From Carnobacterium mobile DSM 4848 (lineage in GTDB: Bacteria; Bacillota; Bacilli; Lactobacillales; Carnobacteriaceae), in the NCBI RefSeq assembly GCF_000744825.1, contig NZ_JQMR01000001.1, forward strand, positions 806,001 through 870,000: a DNA stretch of 64,000 nucleotides, read 5' to 3'. Below the pieces are notes generated by a model. The model saw nothing but the letters and a program-made list of their open reading frames with translations. It was not told the DNA's origin and did not search any database. Of this stretch, positions 16,531 to 26,081 are shown piece by piece. The translations under genes and the position numbers were made by a program. Position 1 is the first letter of the stretch; the number at the start of each line of letters is the position of its first letter.

Positions 16531-17235
16531 ATGAATGATTTCCTTAAAAATCTTAATGATATTTTACGCTATACGTTCACAAGTATCTCAACAATTTTAA
16601 TCTTTTTGGTACTTCTCTTTATCTTCAACTTAGGTTTATGGTGGTCTTTAATTATCAGTATTGGAATCGGCGCTTTCTTCTTTTATAAACAACATGAAGC
16701 TAGTGTTGCCAATCCAAAGAAAAGACTACGCAAAGTTTCTTCAGAAAAAGAAGCTTTTTATAAGTCAAATGGAATGAGTAAAGACGAAATACAATTTTTT
16801 AGAGAAACTATGTATGCTGCTAAATTACAGATTTTGACTTTAGAAAAGAATATGCATTCTGTTTCTAAATTAACAGCTATTGAACAACGCAATAACACGG
16901 TTCATCTAGCTAAATCTTTATTCAAAGAAATCACTGAAGAACCGCGTCGCTTGAACGAAGTAGATAAATTTCTTTACGTACATTTGCCTTCTTTAGTTGA
17001 TTTAACAAATAAATACATTGAAATCAACTTGCATGAAGTTAAAAACAAGTCTACTTTTGAAGTATTGGATCAAAGTGCTACTACTATTGATGAAATGTGC
17101 CGTCTCATTGCTGTTGATTATGTTGCTTTTAAATCAGGTGATTTTGATGATATGAGTTTGGAAGTTGAGCTTGCAAAAAAAGCCATTGAGCGCGACAATG
17201 GAGAAACCAATACTATTGAAGACCAAGAACTTTAA
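16531..17235 (+). CDS. XpaC-like membrane protein
   Basis: Member of the family named for B. subtilis XpaC (5-bromo-4-chloroindolyl phosphate hydrolysis protein), of unclear biochemical role. The 234-residue sequence has two N-terminal transmembrane segments (about residues 15-33 and 35-53, LIFLVLLFIFNLGLWW and LIISIGIGAFFFY). A long cytoplasmic helical domain follows. The start has GAGTG-type spacing rather than a strong site. It lies 20 bases before telA, a pairing conserved in Firmicutes, suggesting the two act together at the membrane. Confidence 0.85.
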   Translation: MNDFLKNLNDILRYTFTSISTILIFLVLLFIFNLGLWWSLIISIGIGAFFFYKQHEASVANPKKRLRKVSSEKEAFYKSNGMSKDEIQFFRETMYAAKLQILTLEKNMHSVSKLTAIEQRNNTVHLAKSLFKEITEEPRRLNEVDKFLYVHLPSLVDLTNKYIEINLHEVKNKSTFEVLDQSATTIDEMCRLIAVDYVAFKSGDFDDMSLEVELAKKAIERDNGETNTIEDQEL

Positions 17236-17255
17236 TGGAATAAGGAGATGAGCAA

Positions 17256-18473
17256 ATGAATGAAGAAAAAAATGATATCACGTCAAATGATGTCCCTTTA
17301 AAAAAAGTAAACTCTGAATTAGATGATCTATTAGCCAATCCTTTTGGAGAAGTTGCTGAAAATGCACCCACTGTAAAACATTCTGTTGAACAGAATATGG
17401 TGGAAACAGAAAAAGCTGATCGTTTGCTTGATCGCTTACCAGAAGAACGTCAAAATCAAGCCAAAGCTTTAGCTGAACAAATTGATGTGACTAATGTGCA
17501 ATCTGTTATGAGTTATGGTGCTGCTGCTCAGCAAAAACTTGGAGAATTTTCTCATGCCATGTTAAATCATGTTCAGAACCAAGATACCGGAGAAATTGGA
17601 GATTCTTTAAATGATTTAATGTTTCGTTTAAACGAAGCGAACCCGGAGGATCTAAGAGTTGAAGATCATAACGTTTTTAAAAAGATATTCGGACGAGTAA
17701 AAAAATCCATTTATGAAATGACAGCTAAGTATCAAAAAATTGGCGCTCAAATTGATAAAATCGGTGTTAAACTAGACAAAGAAAAAAATGGCCTGATTAA
17801 CGATAATATGATGTTGGAACAACTTTATCAAAAAAATAAAGATTATTTCGATGCATTAAATATTTATATTGCAGCTGGAGAAATCAAAATGGATGAATTA
17901 ACCGATACTTTGATTCCTGAAGCAGTAAAAACGGCTGAAAAAAGTTCTAGTCAGATGGATGTTCAAACGGTAAATGATTTAAATCAGTTTTTAGACCGTT
18001 TGGAAAAAAGAACGCATGACTTAAAATTAGCTCGTCAAATGACGATTCAACAAGCTCCTCAAATACGTTTAATTCAAAATACCAATCAAGCCCTAGCTGA
18101 AAAAATCCAATCTTCCATTAACACAGCTATTCCGCTTTGGAAGAATCAAATTGCTATTGCATTAACTTTATTACGCCAAAAAGATGCAGTTACTGCTCAA
18201 AGACAAGTTTCAGAAACGACAAATGACTTATTGAAGAAAAACTCTGAAATGCTAAAAATTTCAACAATTGAAACCGCTAAAGAAAATGAACGAGGCGTTA
18301 TTGATATTGAAACCTTACAAAAAACTCAAAATGATTTAGTCGAAACCCTGCAAGAAACATTGCAAATCCAAAAAGATGGCCGTATCAAACGTAAAGAAGC
18401 TGAAAAAGAATTGACTGTTATGGAAACGACTTTGAGAGATAAATTGCTAGAATTAACCAGTGATCAATCTTAA
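17256..18473 (+). CDS. telA: TelA/YceH-family toxic anion resistance protein
   Basis: Cytoplasmic, almost entirely helical protein of the TelA (PF05816-type) family, linked to tellurite and other toxic anion resistance and to envelope-active compound tolerance in Gram-positives. The 405-residue sequence has the family landmarks [49 protein letters not shown] and [17 protein letters not shown], ending in long coiled coils. Length is normal. GGAG ribosome-binding site in AAGGAGATG. Forms an operon with the XpaC-like gene and ends at a strong terminator. The biochemical activity is not known. Confidence 0.9.
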   Translation: MNEEKNDITSNDVPLKKVNSELDDLLANPFGEVAENAPTVKHSVEQNMVETEKADRLLDRLPEERQNQAKALAEQIDVTNVQSVMSYGAAAQQKLGEFSHAMLNHVQNQDTGEIGDSLNDLMFRLNEANPEDLRVEDHNVFKKIFGRVKKSIYEMTAKYQKIGAQIDKIGVKLDKEKNGLINDNMMLEQLYQKNKDYFDALNIYIAAGEIKMDELTDTLIPEAVKTAEKSSSQMDVQTVNDLNQFLDRLEKRTHDLKLARQMTIQQAPQIRLIQNTNQALAEKIQSSINTAIPLWKNQIAIALTLLRQKDAVTAQRQVSETTNDLLKKNSEMLKISTIETAKENERGVIDIETLQKTQNDLVETLQETLQIQKDGRIKRKEAEKELTVMETTLRDKLLELTSDQS

Positions 18474-18483
18474 TTGAATAATA

Positions 18484-18533
18484 AAAAAAGCTTTCTTTTT
18501 CTGAATTAAAACAGAAAAAAGAAAGTTTTTTTT
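18484..18533 (+). terminator. xpaC-telA terminator
   Basis: Stem AAGCTTTCTTTTTCTG / CAGAAAAAAGAAAGTTTTT with an 8-base loop and an eight-T tail, just after the telA stop codon. Confidence 0.9.
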
Positions 18534-18547
18534 GTAGAACATTATAA

Positions 18548-18755
18548 ATTTTCTGCATTCAATATCTAACTTTCAATCCTTGTCATGGCTGTTGCTGCTT
18601 CAGCAGTTTTAAAGATATGATACACTTGGGCCCATGCCCACAATGCTCCTTTTAAAACACCTTTACATGGCTGCAAGTAGCCACTATCCCTCCAAAAATT
18701 TCAAGATTGTGGAATAGATTCATTTTACTTACTAACACCAAAAATGATAGAACTG
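18548..18755 (+). repeat. Dispersed intergenic repeat, hybrid of families 1 and 2
   Basis: From 18571 to 18752 the sequence matches 22931-23114 at roughly 85-90% by eye, with one small indel. The preceding 20-odd bases (TTTCTGCATTCAAT and onward, from 18550) instead match the opening module of the repeats at 2361 and 46844. The copy is therefore a mosaic. In the frame open at 22855 this copy has in-frame stops, which argues against coding. It fills the gap between telA and nrdD. Confidence 0.8.
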
Positions 18756-18811
18756 TTTTTTGTTCCAATAAATTTCTCCCTTTTCCCTAGAACAGTTGTT
18801 AAGACTGTGGT

Positions 18812-18855
18812 ACACTATATGGTATAAAATCTACACAAGAAACTACATATTGTGT
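18812..18855 (+). promoter_or_regulatory. Two candidate NrdR boxes upstream of nrdD
   Basis: ACACTATATGGTAT (18812-18825) and ACTACATATTGTGT (18842-18855) each resemble the NrdR consensus ACACWATATATWGTGT. They are 30 bases apart, close to three helical turns, as in known tandem NrdR sites. A TATAAA element lies at 18823-18828 next to the first box. Function is inferred from motif, spacing and the gene they precede. Confidence 0.65.
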
Positions 18856-18894
18856 TTCCGAGCTTTTTATGCGGATCATAAGGAGGAAAAAAAG

Positions 18895-21087
18895 ATGAAA
18901 AAAATAAACTCAACACACGCTTGTGATTTACTGAACAAAAATTCAGTTGTGAAATTACGTGTGCTTAAACGTGATGGTCGAGAAGTTGCATTTCAAGAAG
19001 AAAAAATCTATGCTGCTCTTTTGAAAGCTGAACAACAACTTCAGCCAAACTCTCTAGTTGATAGCACAGAAGATTTGCGCAATGTCATGAAGCAAATTAA
19101 AAGTAACCTTTCAAATTGGGGAAGAGATGCAATTTCTGCAGATCATATTCGTGCCATTGTGATGCAGGTACTGGCTGCTCAAAAAAATACAGAACTAGCA
19201 GAAGTTTATCAACGTTTTCGGCTTCAGACTGATAAAAAGCAGCTAGAAGAAACAGATATCAACTATACAATCCATACCTTATTAAAGAAAGATCCTTCTT
19301 TAGTCAATGAAAACGCCAACAAAGATAGCGATATTTTTAATACTCAGCGTGATTTGACAGCTGGAATAGTTGGCAAATCAATCGGTTTAACTTTGTTACC
19401 CAAATCTGTTCGCAATGCTCATCAAAAAGGCGATATCCATTATCATGATTTAGACTATCACCCCTATTCGCCTATGACAAATTGCTGCTTAATCGATTTT
19501 AAACAGATGTTAGCTAAAGGTTTCAAAATTGGCAACGCTGAAGTTGAAAGTCCTAAATCTATTCAAACGGCAACAGCACAAATGGCTCAAATTATTGCAA
19601 ATGTTGCTTCAAGCCAATATGGCGGATGCAGTGCTGATCGAATTGACGAAACATTAGCTCATTATGCTGAACTGAACTTTAAAAAACATTTAACAACAGC
19701 AGCAGAATGGATCACAGAAGAAGAAAAAAGACACGACTATGCTCTTAAAAATACCAGGAAAGACATATACGATGCCATGCAAAGCTTGGAATATGAAATC
19801 AATACACTCTTTTCTTCTCAAGGGCAAACTCCCTTTACTACTTTAGGGTTTGGCTTAGGAACAGATTGGTATGCTCAAGAAATTCAAAGAGCTATTTTAT
19901 CCGTGCGAATCAATGGTCTTGGCAAAGAAAAAAGAACTGCTATTTTTCCTAAACTTATCTATACATTAAAACGAGGAGTAAACCTTGAAAAGACCGATCC
20001 TAATTATGATATAAAACAATTGGCGGTCGTTTGTACAACTAAAAGGATGTATCCCGATGTGCTAATGTATGAAAAAATTGTAGAATTAACTGGTAGTTTT
20101 AAAACACCTATGGGTTGCCGCTCTTTCTTACAAGGATGGAAAGATGAAGATGGCATGGAAGTAAATTCCGGTCGTATGAATTTAGGAGTAGTTACACTAA
20201 ATTTGCCTCGTATTGCACTTGAATCTAAAGATAATCCAGAAAAATTCTGGTCTATCTTAGATGAACGCTTACTTATCTGTAAAGATGCTCTTGTTTATCG
20301 GATAAAGCGGATCAAAGAAGCTGTTCCAAGTAATGCCCCTATCCTTTATCAATATGGTGCTTTTGGCAAACGCCTTGAAAAAGATGAATCAGTTGATGAA
20401 GTATTTAAGAATAAGCGAGCTACCATCTCTCTTGGATACATTGGACTCTATGAAACTGCTACTGTCTTTTTCGGTTCTGCATGGGAACAAAATCCAGCAG
20501 CAAAGGATTTCACGTTGGCTATCTTAAATCATTTAAAAAAACAGGCGGATGATTGGAGCAATAAATACGGCTATCATTTCAGCGTTTATTCAACACCTAG
20601 TGAGAGCTTGACCGATCGCTTTTGTCGACTGGATACAAAAAAATTCGGCATTGTGCCTCACATTACCGAAAAAGGATATTATACCAATAGTTTTCATTAT
20701 GATGTCAGGAAAAACATTACTCCCTTTGACAAAATAGAGTTTGAAAAAGACTACCCTAAATATGCTAGCGGCGGCTTTATTCACTACTGTGAATATCCAA
20801 ATATGGAGCAAAACCCCAAAGCATTAGAAGCTGTCTGGGATTTTGCTTATGATAAAATTGGTTATTTAGGTACTAATACGCCCATCGATCACTGTTATCA
20901 GTGTGATTTCACAGGTGATTTTGATCCTACAGAAGTTGGTTTTAAATGTCCACAATGTGAGAATCATGATCCTAAAACCTGTGATGTCGTAAAGCGCACT
21001 TGCGGTTATCTAGGCAACCCTCAAGCTAGACCGATGGTAAAAGGGCGTCATCAAGAAATAGCCTCACGTGTCAAACATATGAAGTAA
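18895..21087 (+). CDS. nrdD: Anaerobic ribonucleoside-triphosphate reductase (class III)
   Basis: Oxygen-sensitive glycyl-radical enzyme that makes dNTPs from NTPs using formate. The 730-residue protein has an N-terminal ATP-cone (about 15-105, starting VLKRDGREVAFQEEKIYAAL) for allosteric control. The catalytic barrel includes SSQYGGCSADRIDE. A zinc site lies at CYQCDF...KCPQC near the end, and the glycyl radical glycine is G704 in RTCGYLGNP. The ATG at 18895 has AAGGAGGAAA upstream; 33 codons upstream are open but have no site and cover the NrdR boxes. It forms an operon with nrdG. Confidence 0.96.
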   Translation: MKKINSTHACDLLNKNSVVKLRVLKRDGREVAFQEEKIYAALLKAEQQLQPNSLVDSTEDLRNVMKQIKSNLSNWGRDAISADHIRAIVMQVLAAQKNTELAEVYQRFRLQTDKKQLEETDINYTIHTLLKKDPSLVNENANKDSDIFNTQRDLTAGIVGKSIGLTLLPKSVRNAHQKGDIHYHDLDYHPYSPMTNCCLIDFKQMLAKGFKIGNAEVESPKSIQTATAQMAQIIANVASSQYGGCSADRIDETLAHYAELNFKKHLTTAAEWITEEEKRHDYALKNTRKDIYDAMQSLEYEINTLFSSQGQTPFTTLGFGLGTDWYAQEIQRAILSVRINGLGKEKRTAIFPKLIYTLKRGVNLEKTDPNYDIKQLAVVCTTKRMYPDVLMYEKIVELTGSFKTPMGCRSFLQGWKDEDGMEVNSGRMNLGVVTLNLPRIALESKDNPEKFWSILDERLLICKDALVYRIKRIKEAVPSNAPILYQYGAFGKRLEKDESVDEVFKNKRATISLGYIGLYETATVFFGSAWEQNPAAKDFTLAILNHLKKQADDWSNKYGYHFSVYSTPSESLTDRFCRLDTKKFGIVPHITEKGYYTNSFHYDVRKNITPFDKIEFEKDYPKYASGGFIHYCEYPNMEQNPKALEAVWDFAYDKIGYLGTNTPIDHCYQCDFTGDFDPTEVGFKCPQCENHDPKTCDVVKRTCGYLGNPQARPMVKGRHQEIASRVKHMK

Positions 21088-21120
21088 GCGACTATTTTAT
21101 TTACATTTAGGAGGGATATG

Positions 21121-21681
21121 ATGAAGAAACCAAAACCACAAGAATGGTTGGCAAAAGATTTTAGTCAAATGAAAGTGGCAAGTTATAAACCATTTAACTT
21201 TGTTGACGGAGAAGGTGTACGATGCAGTTTATATGTAAGCGGGTGCTTATTTGCTTGTAAGGGCTGCTATAACAAGATTGCTCAAAACTTTAATTACGGT
21301 GTACAGTATACACAAGAACTAGAGGATCAAATCATAGAAGACTTAAGGCAGACATATGTGCAGGGCCTTACTCTCTTAGGCGGAGAACCCTTTTTAAATA
21401 CAGGAATTACTATCCCTTTAACAAAACGTCTAAAAGAAGAATTTGGGGCCACTAAAGATGTTTGGGCTTGGACTGGCTACACTTGGGAAGAATTGCTATT
21501 AGAATCAACAGATAAGCTTGAATTGCTTTCCTATATCGATGTTTTGATCGATGGTCGTTTTGAGATAACGAAACGAGATTTGTCCTTACAATTTAGAGGC
21601 AGTTCCAACCAAAGAATCATTGATGTTCCGCAATCTTTAAAGACGAACTCGCTTGTCCTTTGGAAGCAGTTTACTGATTAA
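21121..21681 (+). CDS. nrdG: Anaerobic ribonucleotide reductase activating protein
   Basis: Radical-SAM activase that generates the glycyl radical on NrdD. The cluster motif C-x3-C-x2-C is at about residues 42-49 in SGCLFACKGCYN. The glycine-rich GGEP SAM motif is in TLLGGEPFLN. The aromatic stretch DVWAWTGYTWEELL is typical of NrdG. Two adjacent ATG codons exist (21118 and 21121); I chose the second because GGAGG ends six bases before it and only three before the first. Length 186 is normal. It lies 30 bases after nrdD. Confidence 0.94.
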   Translation: MKKPKPQEWLAKDFSQMKVASYKPFNFVDGEGVRCSLYVSGCLFACKGCYNKIAQNFNYGVQYTQELEDQIIEDLRQTYVQGLTLLGGEPFLNTGITIPLTKRLKEEFGATKDVWAWTGYTWEELLLESTDKLELLSYIDVLIDGRFEITKRDLSLQFRGSSNQRIIDVPQSLKTNSLVLWKQFTD

Positions 21682-21736
21682 TGCGATAACTGTCTCTCTT
21701 TTTTTCTAATAAATCTCTTTTTTCAATGCTTATCAT

Positions 21737-21765
21737 TTGAACTGTGAACGATTTGTGTCTATAAT
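21737..21765 (+). promoter_or_regulatory. Candidate promoter of the GlsB-like gene
   Basis: TTGAAC (21737-21742), 17 bases, perfect TATAAT (21760-21765), about 55 bases before the start codon and after nrdG. Confidence 0.7.
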
Positions 21766-21818
21766 AATAATAGTAATAGATTTATTACTTACTTATTTAG
21801 AAAGAGGAGGAAAACATA

Positions 21819-22064
21819 ATGGGATTTATTTGGTCATTAATCGTAGGTGGCGTTTTAGGAGCCATAGCAGGAATGATTTTAGGTAAAGATGTACCAGGTG
21901 GTATTATTGGTAACATTATTGTCGGATTTATTGGATCATGGATTGGTTCTTCATTGTTAGGAAACTGGGGACCGATTATTGGCGGTTTTGCTATCTTACC
22001 AGCTTTAATTGGAGCTGTAATACTAATCTTTATCTTCTCACTTATTGTGGGCAGACGTAAATAA
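21819..22064 (+). CDS. GlsB/YeaQ/YmgE-family stress-response membrane protein
   Basis: Small integral membrane protein formerly called transglycosylase-associated; in enterococci GlsB partners Gls24-type stress proteins. The 81-residue sequence has three hydrophobic segments (about 4-22, 27-49 and 55-76) rich in glycine, with GGVLGAIAGMILGKDVPGG and a terminal GRRK, all typical of the family. AGAGGAGG precedes the ATG by a good distance. It has its own promoter and terminator. Function in stress resistance is a family-level statement. Confidence 0.9.
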   Translation: MGFIWSLIVGGVLGAIAGMILGKDVPGGIIGNIIVGFIGSWIGSSLLGNWGPIIGGFAILPALIGAVILIFIFSLIVGRRK

Positions 22065-22105
22065 AAATTAAGCAGGTTAAACAACTTGTCTTGATTTTTA
22101 AAGAG

Positions 22106-22141
22106 AAAACTCTTTGGTGATCTTTCCCAAAGAGTTTTTTC
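22106..22141 (+). terminator. Terminator of the GlsB-like gene
   Basis: Stem AAAACTCTTTGG / CCCAAAGAGTTTTTT with a short loop and T run, 40 bases after the stop codon. Confidence 0.88.
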
Positions 22142-22182
22142 TTATTTGTTTTATCTATAATTATGCTAAAAGGAGAAATAAA

Positions 22183-22629
22183 ATGGCTAGTGAATACTAC
22201 TCTTTAACGGTTGAAACTCCTATTTTTAAGGTCTGGGAAAATCTCAAGAATCCTGCAAATTGGTTACTTTTTTTACCTGGTTTTAAACAACTTACTCAAC
22301 TTTCACCAGATTCGCATCAAGTAAATCTTTCATTATTACTTGGCTCTGTAGAACGCGATACTCTTTTGACTTTTCATTTCACGACTGATTCGCAGCAAAA
22401 CCTGATTTCTTTTACGTTTTCTTCAACAAATGGAAAAGTTACCGGGTATGGAAAATTGTCAGTCACTGCTCTTTCAAATGAAAAAACTCTCTTAGAAACT
22501 TTTTTAGATATAACATTAAAAGGAAAAACGAGTTTACTGCTTGCCCCGGCATTATCTTCTATTAAAAAGAAGTGGGCATATGAACTGCTAACACAAATGA
22601 AAGAATTTCTAGAGCAAAAAAACGAGTAA
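22183..22629 (+). CDS. CoxG-like / SRPBCC-superfamily protein
   Basis: Probable helix-grip (START/SRPBCC) lipid- or ligand-binding protein; the nearest named family is the carbon monoxide dehydrogenase subunit G (CoxG) group, where the name does not imply CO oxidation. The 148-residue sequence has the expected order: a strand with VETPIFKVWENLKNPANWLLFLPGFKQL (helix and loop after strand 1), antiparallel strands in the middle, and a long C-terminal helix (IKKKWAYELLTQMKEFLEQ). ATG at 22183 with AAGGAGAAA. Followed by a strong terminator. The ligand is unknown. Confidence 0.7.
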   Translation: MASEYYSLTVETPIFKVWENLKNPANWLLFLPGFKQLTQLSPDSHQVNLSLLLGSVERDTLLTFHFTTDSQQNLISFTFSSTNGKVTGYGKLSVTALSNEKTLLETFLDITLKGKTSLLLAPALSSIKKKWAYELLTQMKEFLEQKNE

Positions 22630-22781
22630 AACATGTGATCCAATACCGATCTGAGAACTGGTTGCAGTTTTTTCTGTGAAAACAGCATAGCCGGATTAAG
22701 ATAAGCGAGCAGCAAATGATTACACAGTTTTGCTGCTGTCTGTTGAAATACATTTAAGAAAAATCATTAAGAAACCGAAAA

Positions 22782-22815
22782 GAGGATGAGCTGTTGGTCT
22801 CATCCTCCCTTTTTA
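22782..22815 (+). terminator. Terminator of the CoxG-like gene
   Basis: Perfect nine-base stem GAGGATGAG / CTCATCCTC with loop CTGTTGGT, then CCTTTTT. Confidence 0.9.
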
Positions 22816-23116
22816 TTTTGGTTCTTTGTGAACCGTGTTGGTATTACTTAGATAATGGAATTTCCTCCGGAATTTACGCCTCTGCTTGCAAGAGCCATGG
22901 GAGCGACTGGAGCCTTCTCTGTCTCCAGCCTTTCAAGCCTTGTCATGGCTGTGGCTGCTTCAGCAGTTTCACAGACATGCTACACTTGGGCGCATGCCCA
23001 CAGTGCTTCGTTTTTTAAAAATCCTTTACATGACTGCAAGCAGCCGTTATTCCTTCGAAAATTTCAAGATTGTGGAATAGATTCATTTTTCTTACCAACA
23101 CCAAAAATAATAGAGC
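22814..23116 (+). repeat. Dispersed intergenic repeat, family 1, most complete copy
   Basis: Two modules are present. 22814-22916 matches 11521-11620 and, on the other strand, the split copy at 61007-61102 plus 62926-62962. 22931-23114 matches 18571-18752. The copy sits between the convergent CoxG-like gene and ileS. An open frame starting at 22855 crosses it, but the other copies carry stops in that frame, so I treat it as noncoding. Confidence 0.82.
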
Positions 23117-23150
23117 CAAAAAAACTCGCTAGGATAATCCTAGCGAGTAG
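23117..23150 (-). terminator. ileS terminator
   Basis: Perfect stem ACTCGCTAGGAT / ATCCTAGCGAGT with an A run on the left, a T7 tail for the minus-strand ileS transcript. Confidence 0.93.
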
Positions 23151-23153
23151 CTT

Positions 23154-25934
23154 TTATTCTTCTGAAGTTAAAGCTTCTGGAAAGTTTTCTGAAACAATAG
23201 CGGCACAACGACTGCACAATGTTGGAGCTTGTTCATTGCTACCGACATCTTCTCGGATAGCACGGCATCTTTCACATGTTTCTCCATGTGCGTGTTCAAC
23301 CACTACAGCAAATGATTCAAATTGTAGAGCTGTTTCAGGTGCTTCACTCTTATCAGCAGCAACCTCTAACTCAGATACAATAAATAATTGTCCAATATTG
23401 CTGTTCAAAGTGACAAACAAATCTCTAGTTGGTTCTGTTGGATAGAGAGTTAATTTAGCTTCAAATGATTTACCAATTTTCTTCTCATTCCGTGCTTCTT
23501 CTAACGCTTTTTGCACATCTTGACGAATAGCCATAAATGCACTCCACATATCCATCAGCTCAGCTTCATTTTCGTATGTTTCAACTTGAGGCATTTCAGA
23601 TAACTGAACAAATTCTTCAGTCTCGCTTAATAATCCCCAAATTTCTTCTGCTGTATGCGGTAAAATAGGCGTTAACAATTTAGTTAATTTAACCAATACT
23701 TCATAAAAAACGGTTTGCATTGCTCGACGTTCATAAGCGTCTTCTGCTTCGATATAAACAACATCTTTAGCAAAATCTAAATAAAATTGAGATAGGTCAA
23801 CCGTACAGAAATTATTGATTAATTGATAAATTGCCGAAAATTCATATTTTTCATAATTTGATACAGTTTTTTCAACCAATTGATTCAAACGGACCAACAT
23901 GTATTTGTCGACAGAACGCAAATCATTAAAGGCAACAGTATGTTGTGCAGGCTGAAAATCAGAGGTATTAGCGAGTAAAAAGCGCATAGTATTGCGGATC
24001 TTACGATAAACTTCCGAAACTTGTTTCAAAATTTCGTCGCTGACACGTACATCGGCTTGAGCATCTACACTAGAGACCCAAAGACGAATAATATCGGCTC
24101 CCATTTGTTTTGTTACTTTATCAGGAGACATCGTATTGCCTAGCGATTTACTCATTTTGCGACCTTCGCCGTCTAAAACCATTCCTTGAGACAAAACTGT
24201 TTTATAAGGTGCTACGCCATTAATAGCAACGCTTGTTGTAATACTTGAGTTAAACCAGCCACGGTATTGATCAGAACCCTCCAAATACATATCTGCCGGG
24301 AAAGATAAATTAGCTCTTCCTCTTAAGACAGCTTCATGGGATGAGCCAGAGTCAAACCAAACATCCATAATATCTTTTTCTTTTGTAAAATGATTATTCG
24401 GACTTGATGGGTGTGTGAAGCCTTCAGGTAATAGGTCTTTGGCTTCTCGTTCAAACCAGACATTAGAACCAAATTTCCCAAATAATGTTGCAACATGATC
24501 GATCGTTTCTGGAGTAATAATGGGTTCGCCATTTTCCCCATAAAAGATCGGCAAAGGCACACCCCAGGCACGTTGACGAGAAATAACCCAATCACCGCGA
24601 TCACGTACCATATTGTAAAGCCGTTGCATTCCCCATTGTTGCACCCAGTTTACGCCTTTGACAGCTTCCAAAATTTCTTCTCTAAACTGATCAATGGAAG
24701 CGAACCATTGTGGTGTTGCCCGGAAAATAACCGGTTTTTTAGTACGCCAGTCATGCGGATAACTATGCATAAAGAAGCTCAAATGCAATAATGCACCTTT
24801 TTCTTCTAGCATCTCTGTAATGATCTTATTTCCTTTATCATAAAAGACACCTTCTAACCCCGGTGCTTCATCTGTAAAGCAGCCTTTGTCATCAATTGGC
24901 GACAAAACGCCCAATTTGTACTTCTGTCCAACAATAAAGTCGTCGTCTCCATGCCCAGGAGCAGTATGCACTAACCCAGTACCAGCGTCTAATGTCACGT
25001 GATTTCCTAAAATAACTAACGAGGTCCGATCATATAGTGGATGCTGAACTGTCATATATTCCAAATCTTTCCCTTTAAGTTCATTGATGATTTCGACTTG
25101 CTTCCAGCCAATTTCTTCCGTAACTTTTTCAATCAAATCTTTAGCCAAAACATACTTTTTACCATCTGCTACAACAACAGCGTATTCGTATTCTGGATGA
25201 ACCGAAATTCCTAAGTTTGAAGGAATCGTCCATGGTGTTGTGGTCCAGATCACGAAAGAAGTTGCATCATCGATTAGCCCTTTACCGTCCACTACTTTAA
25301 AAGCAACATAAATACTAGGCGATTTAACATCTTTGTATTCAATTTCTGCTTCTGCTAGAGCCGACTCACTAGATGGCGACCAGTAAATGGGTTTTAATCC
25401 TTTATAGATATAACCTTTTTCTGCCATCTTCCCGAAAACACGAATTTGCGCTTCTTCATAATCAGGCGTTAAAGTTACATAAGGATTATCCCATTCACCA
25501 GTAACTCCTAAGCGTTTAAAATCTTCACGTTGTTTATTGATTTGCTCCCAAGCATAATCTTCACATAATTTACGAAATTCTGCTATAGACATTTCTTTCC
25601 GTTTAACACCTTTATTAGTTAACGCTTGTTCAATCGGCAATCCATGAGTATCCCAACCTGGAACATATGGCGAACGAAATCCAGACATTGATTTGTAACG
25701 AACAATAATATCTTTGCTGATTTTATTTAGTGCATGTCCAATATGAATATTTCCATTTGCATACGGAGGACCATCATGCAAAATAAAAGTAGGTTTTTCT
25801 CTATTTAATTCTTGTCGTTGCCCATAAACATCTGCTTCTTCCCAATCTTTTTGCCATTCTAGTTCACGAACGGGCAAATTACCGCGCATTGGAAAAGTAG
25901 TTTTTCCAAGTTGTAGAGTTTCTTTCATTTTCAT
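23154..25934 (-). CDS. ileS: Isoleucine--tRNA ligase
   Basis: Class I synthetase that charges tRNA-Ile and edits valine. The 926-residue protein has HIGH at residues 64-67 ([10 protein letters not shown]), the CP1 editing domain after it, KMSKS near 593 ([13 protein letters not shown]), an anticodon-binding region and a C-terminal zinc ribbon (CERCRAI ... LCSRCAAI). This is the complete bacterial form. The ATG at 25934 has GGAGGA eight bases upstream. The gene follows divIVA as in Bacillus, and its T-box leader is preserved, but a 1.8-kb group II intron now lies between leader and gene. Confidence 0.97.
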   Translation of the reverse strand: MKMKETLQLGKTTFPMRGNLPVRELEWQKDWEEADVYGQRQELNREKPTFILHDGPPYANGNIHIGHALNKISKDIIVRYKSMSGFRSPYVPGWDTHGLPIEQALTNKGVKRKEMSIAEFRKLCEDYAWEQINKQREDFKRLGVTGEWDNPYVTLTPDYEEAQIRVFGKMAEKGYIYKGLKPIYWSPSSESALAEAEIEYKDVKSPSIYVAFKVVDGKGLIDDATSFVIWTTTPWTIPSNLGISVHPEYEYAVVVADGKKYVLAKDLIEKVTEEIGWKQVEIINELKGKDLEYMTVQHPLYDRTSLVILGNHVTLDAGTGLVHTAPGHGDDDFIVGQKYKLGVLSPIDDKGCFTDEAPGLEGVFYDKGNKIITEMLEEKGALLHLSFFMHSYPHDWRTKKPVIFRATPQWFASIDQFREEILEAVKGVNWVQQWGMQRLYNMVRDRGDWVISRQRAWGVPLPIFYGENGEPIITPETIDHVATLFGKFGSNVWFEREAKDLLPEGFTHPSSPNNHFTKEKDIMDVWFDSGSSHEAVLRGRANLSFPADMYLEGSDQYRGWFNSSITTSVAINGVAPYKTVLSQGMVLDGEGRKMSKSLGNTMSPDKVTKQMGADIIRLWVSSVDAQADVRVSDEILKQVSEVYRKIRNTMRFLLANTSDFQPAQHTVAFNDLRSVDKYMLVRLNQLVEKTVSNYEKYEFSAIYQLINNFCTVDLSQFYLDFAKDVVYIEAEDAYERRAMQTVFYEVLVKLTKLLTPILPHTAEEIWGLLSETEEFVQLSEMPQVETYENEAELMDMWSAFMAIRQDVQKALEEARNEKKIGKSFEAKLTLYPTEPTRDLFVTLNSNIGQLFIVSELEVAADKSEAPETALQFESFAVVVEHAHGETCERCRAIREDVGSNEQAPTLCSRCAAIVSENFPEALTSEE

Positions 25935-26081
25935 TAGTTTATTCCTCCATTTTTTCTCTATTCAGTATTTATTAGCGTACTGCTTCCTTTAAAAAATTGC
26001 AACTTTCTTACAAACGAGTAGGAGGAACCTTACGGTTCCGACCTCTCACACCACCGTACGTACCGTTCGGTATACGGCGGT

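Noticed and set aside
22855-23445. Open frame of 196 codons on the plus strand across the repeat and the end of ileS
   Set aside because: Half of it is antisense to ileS, it has no ribosome-binding site, and the second copy of the repeat at 18571 has in-frame stop codons in the corresponding frame.
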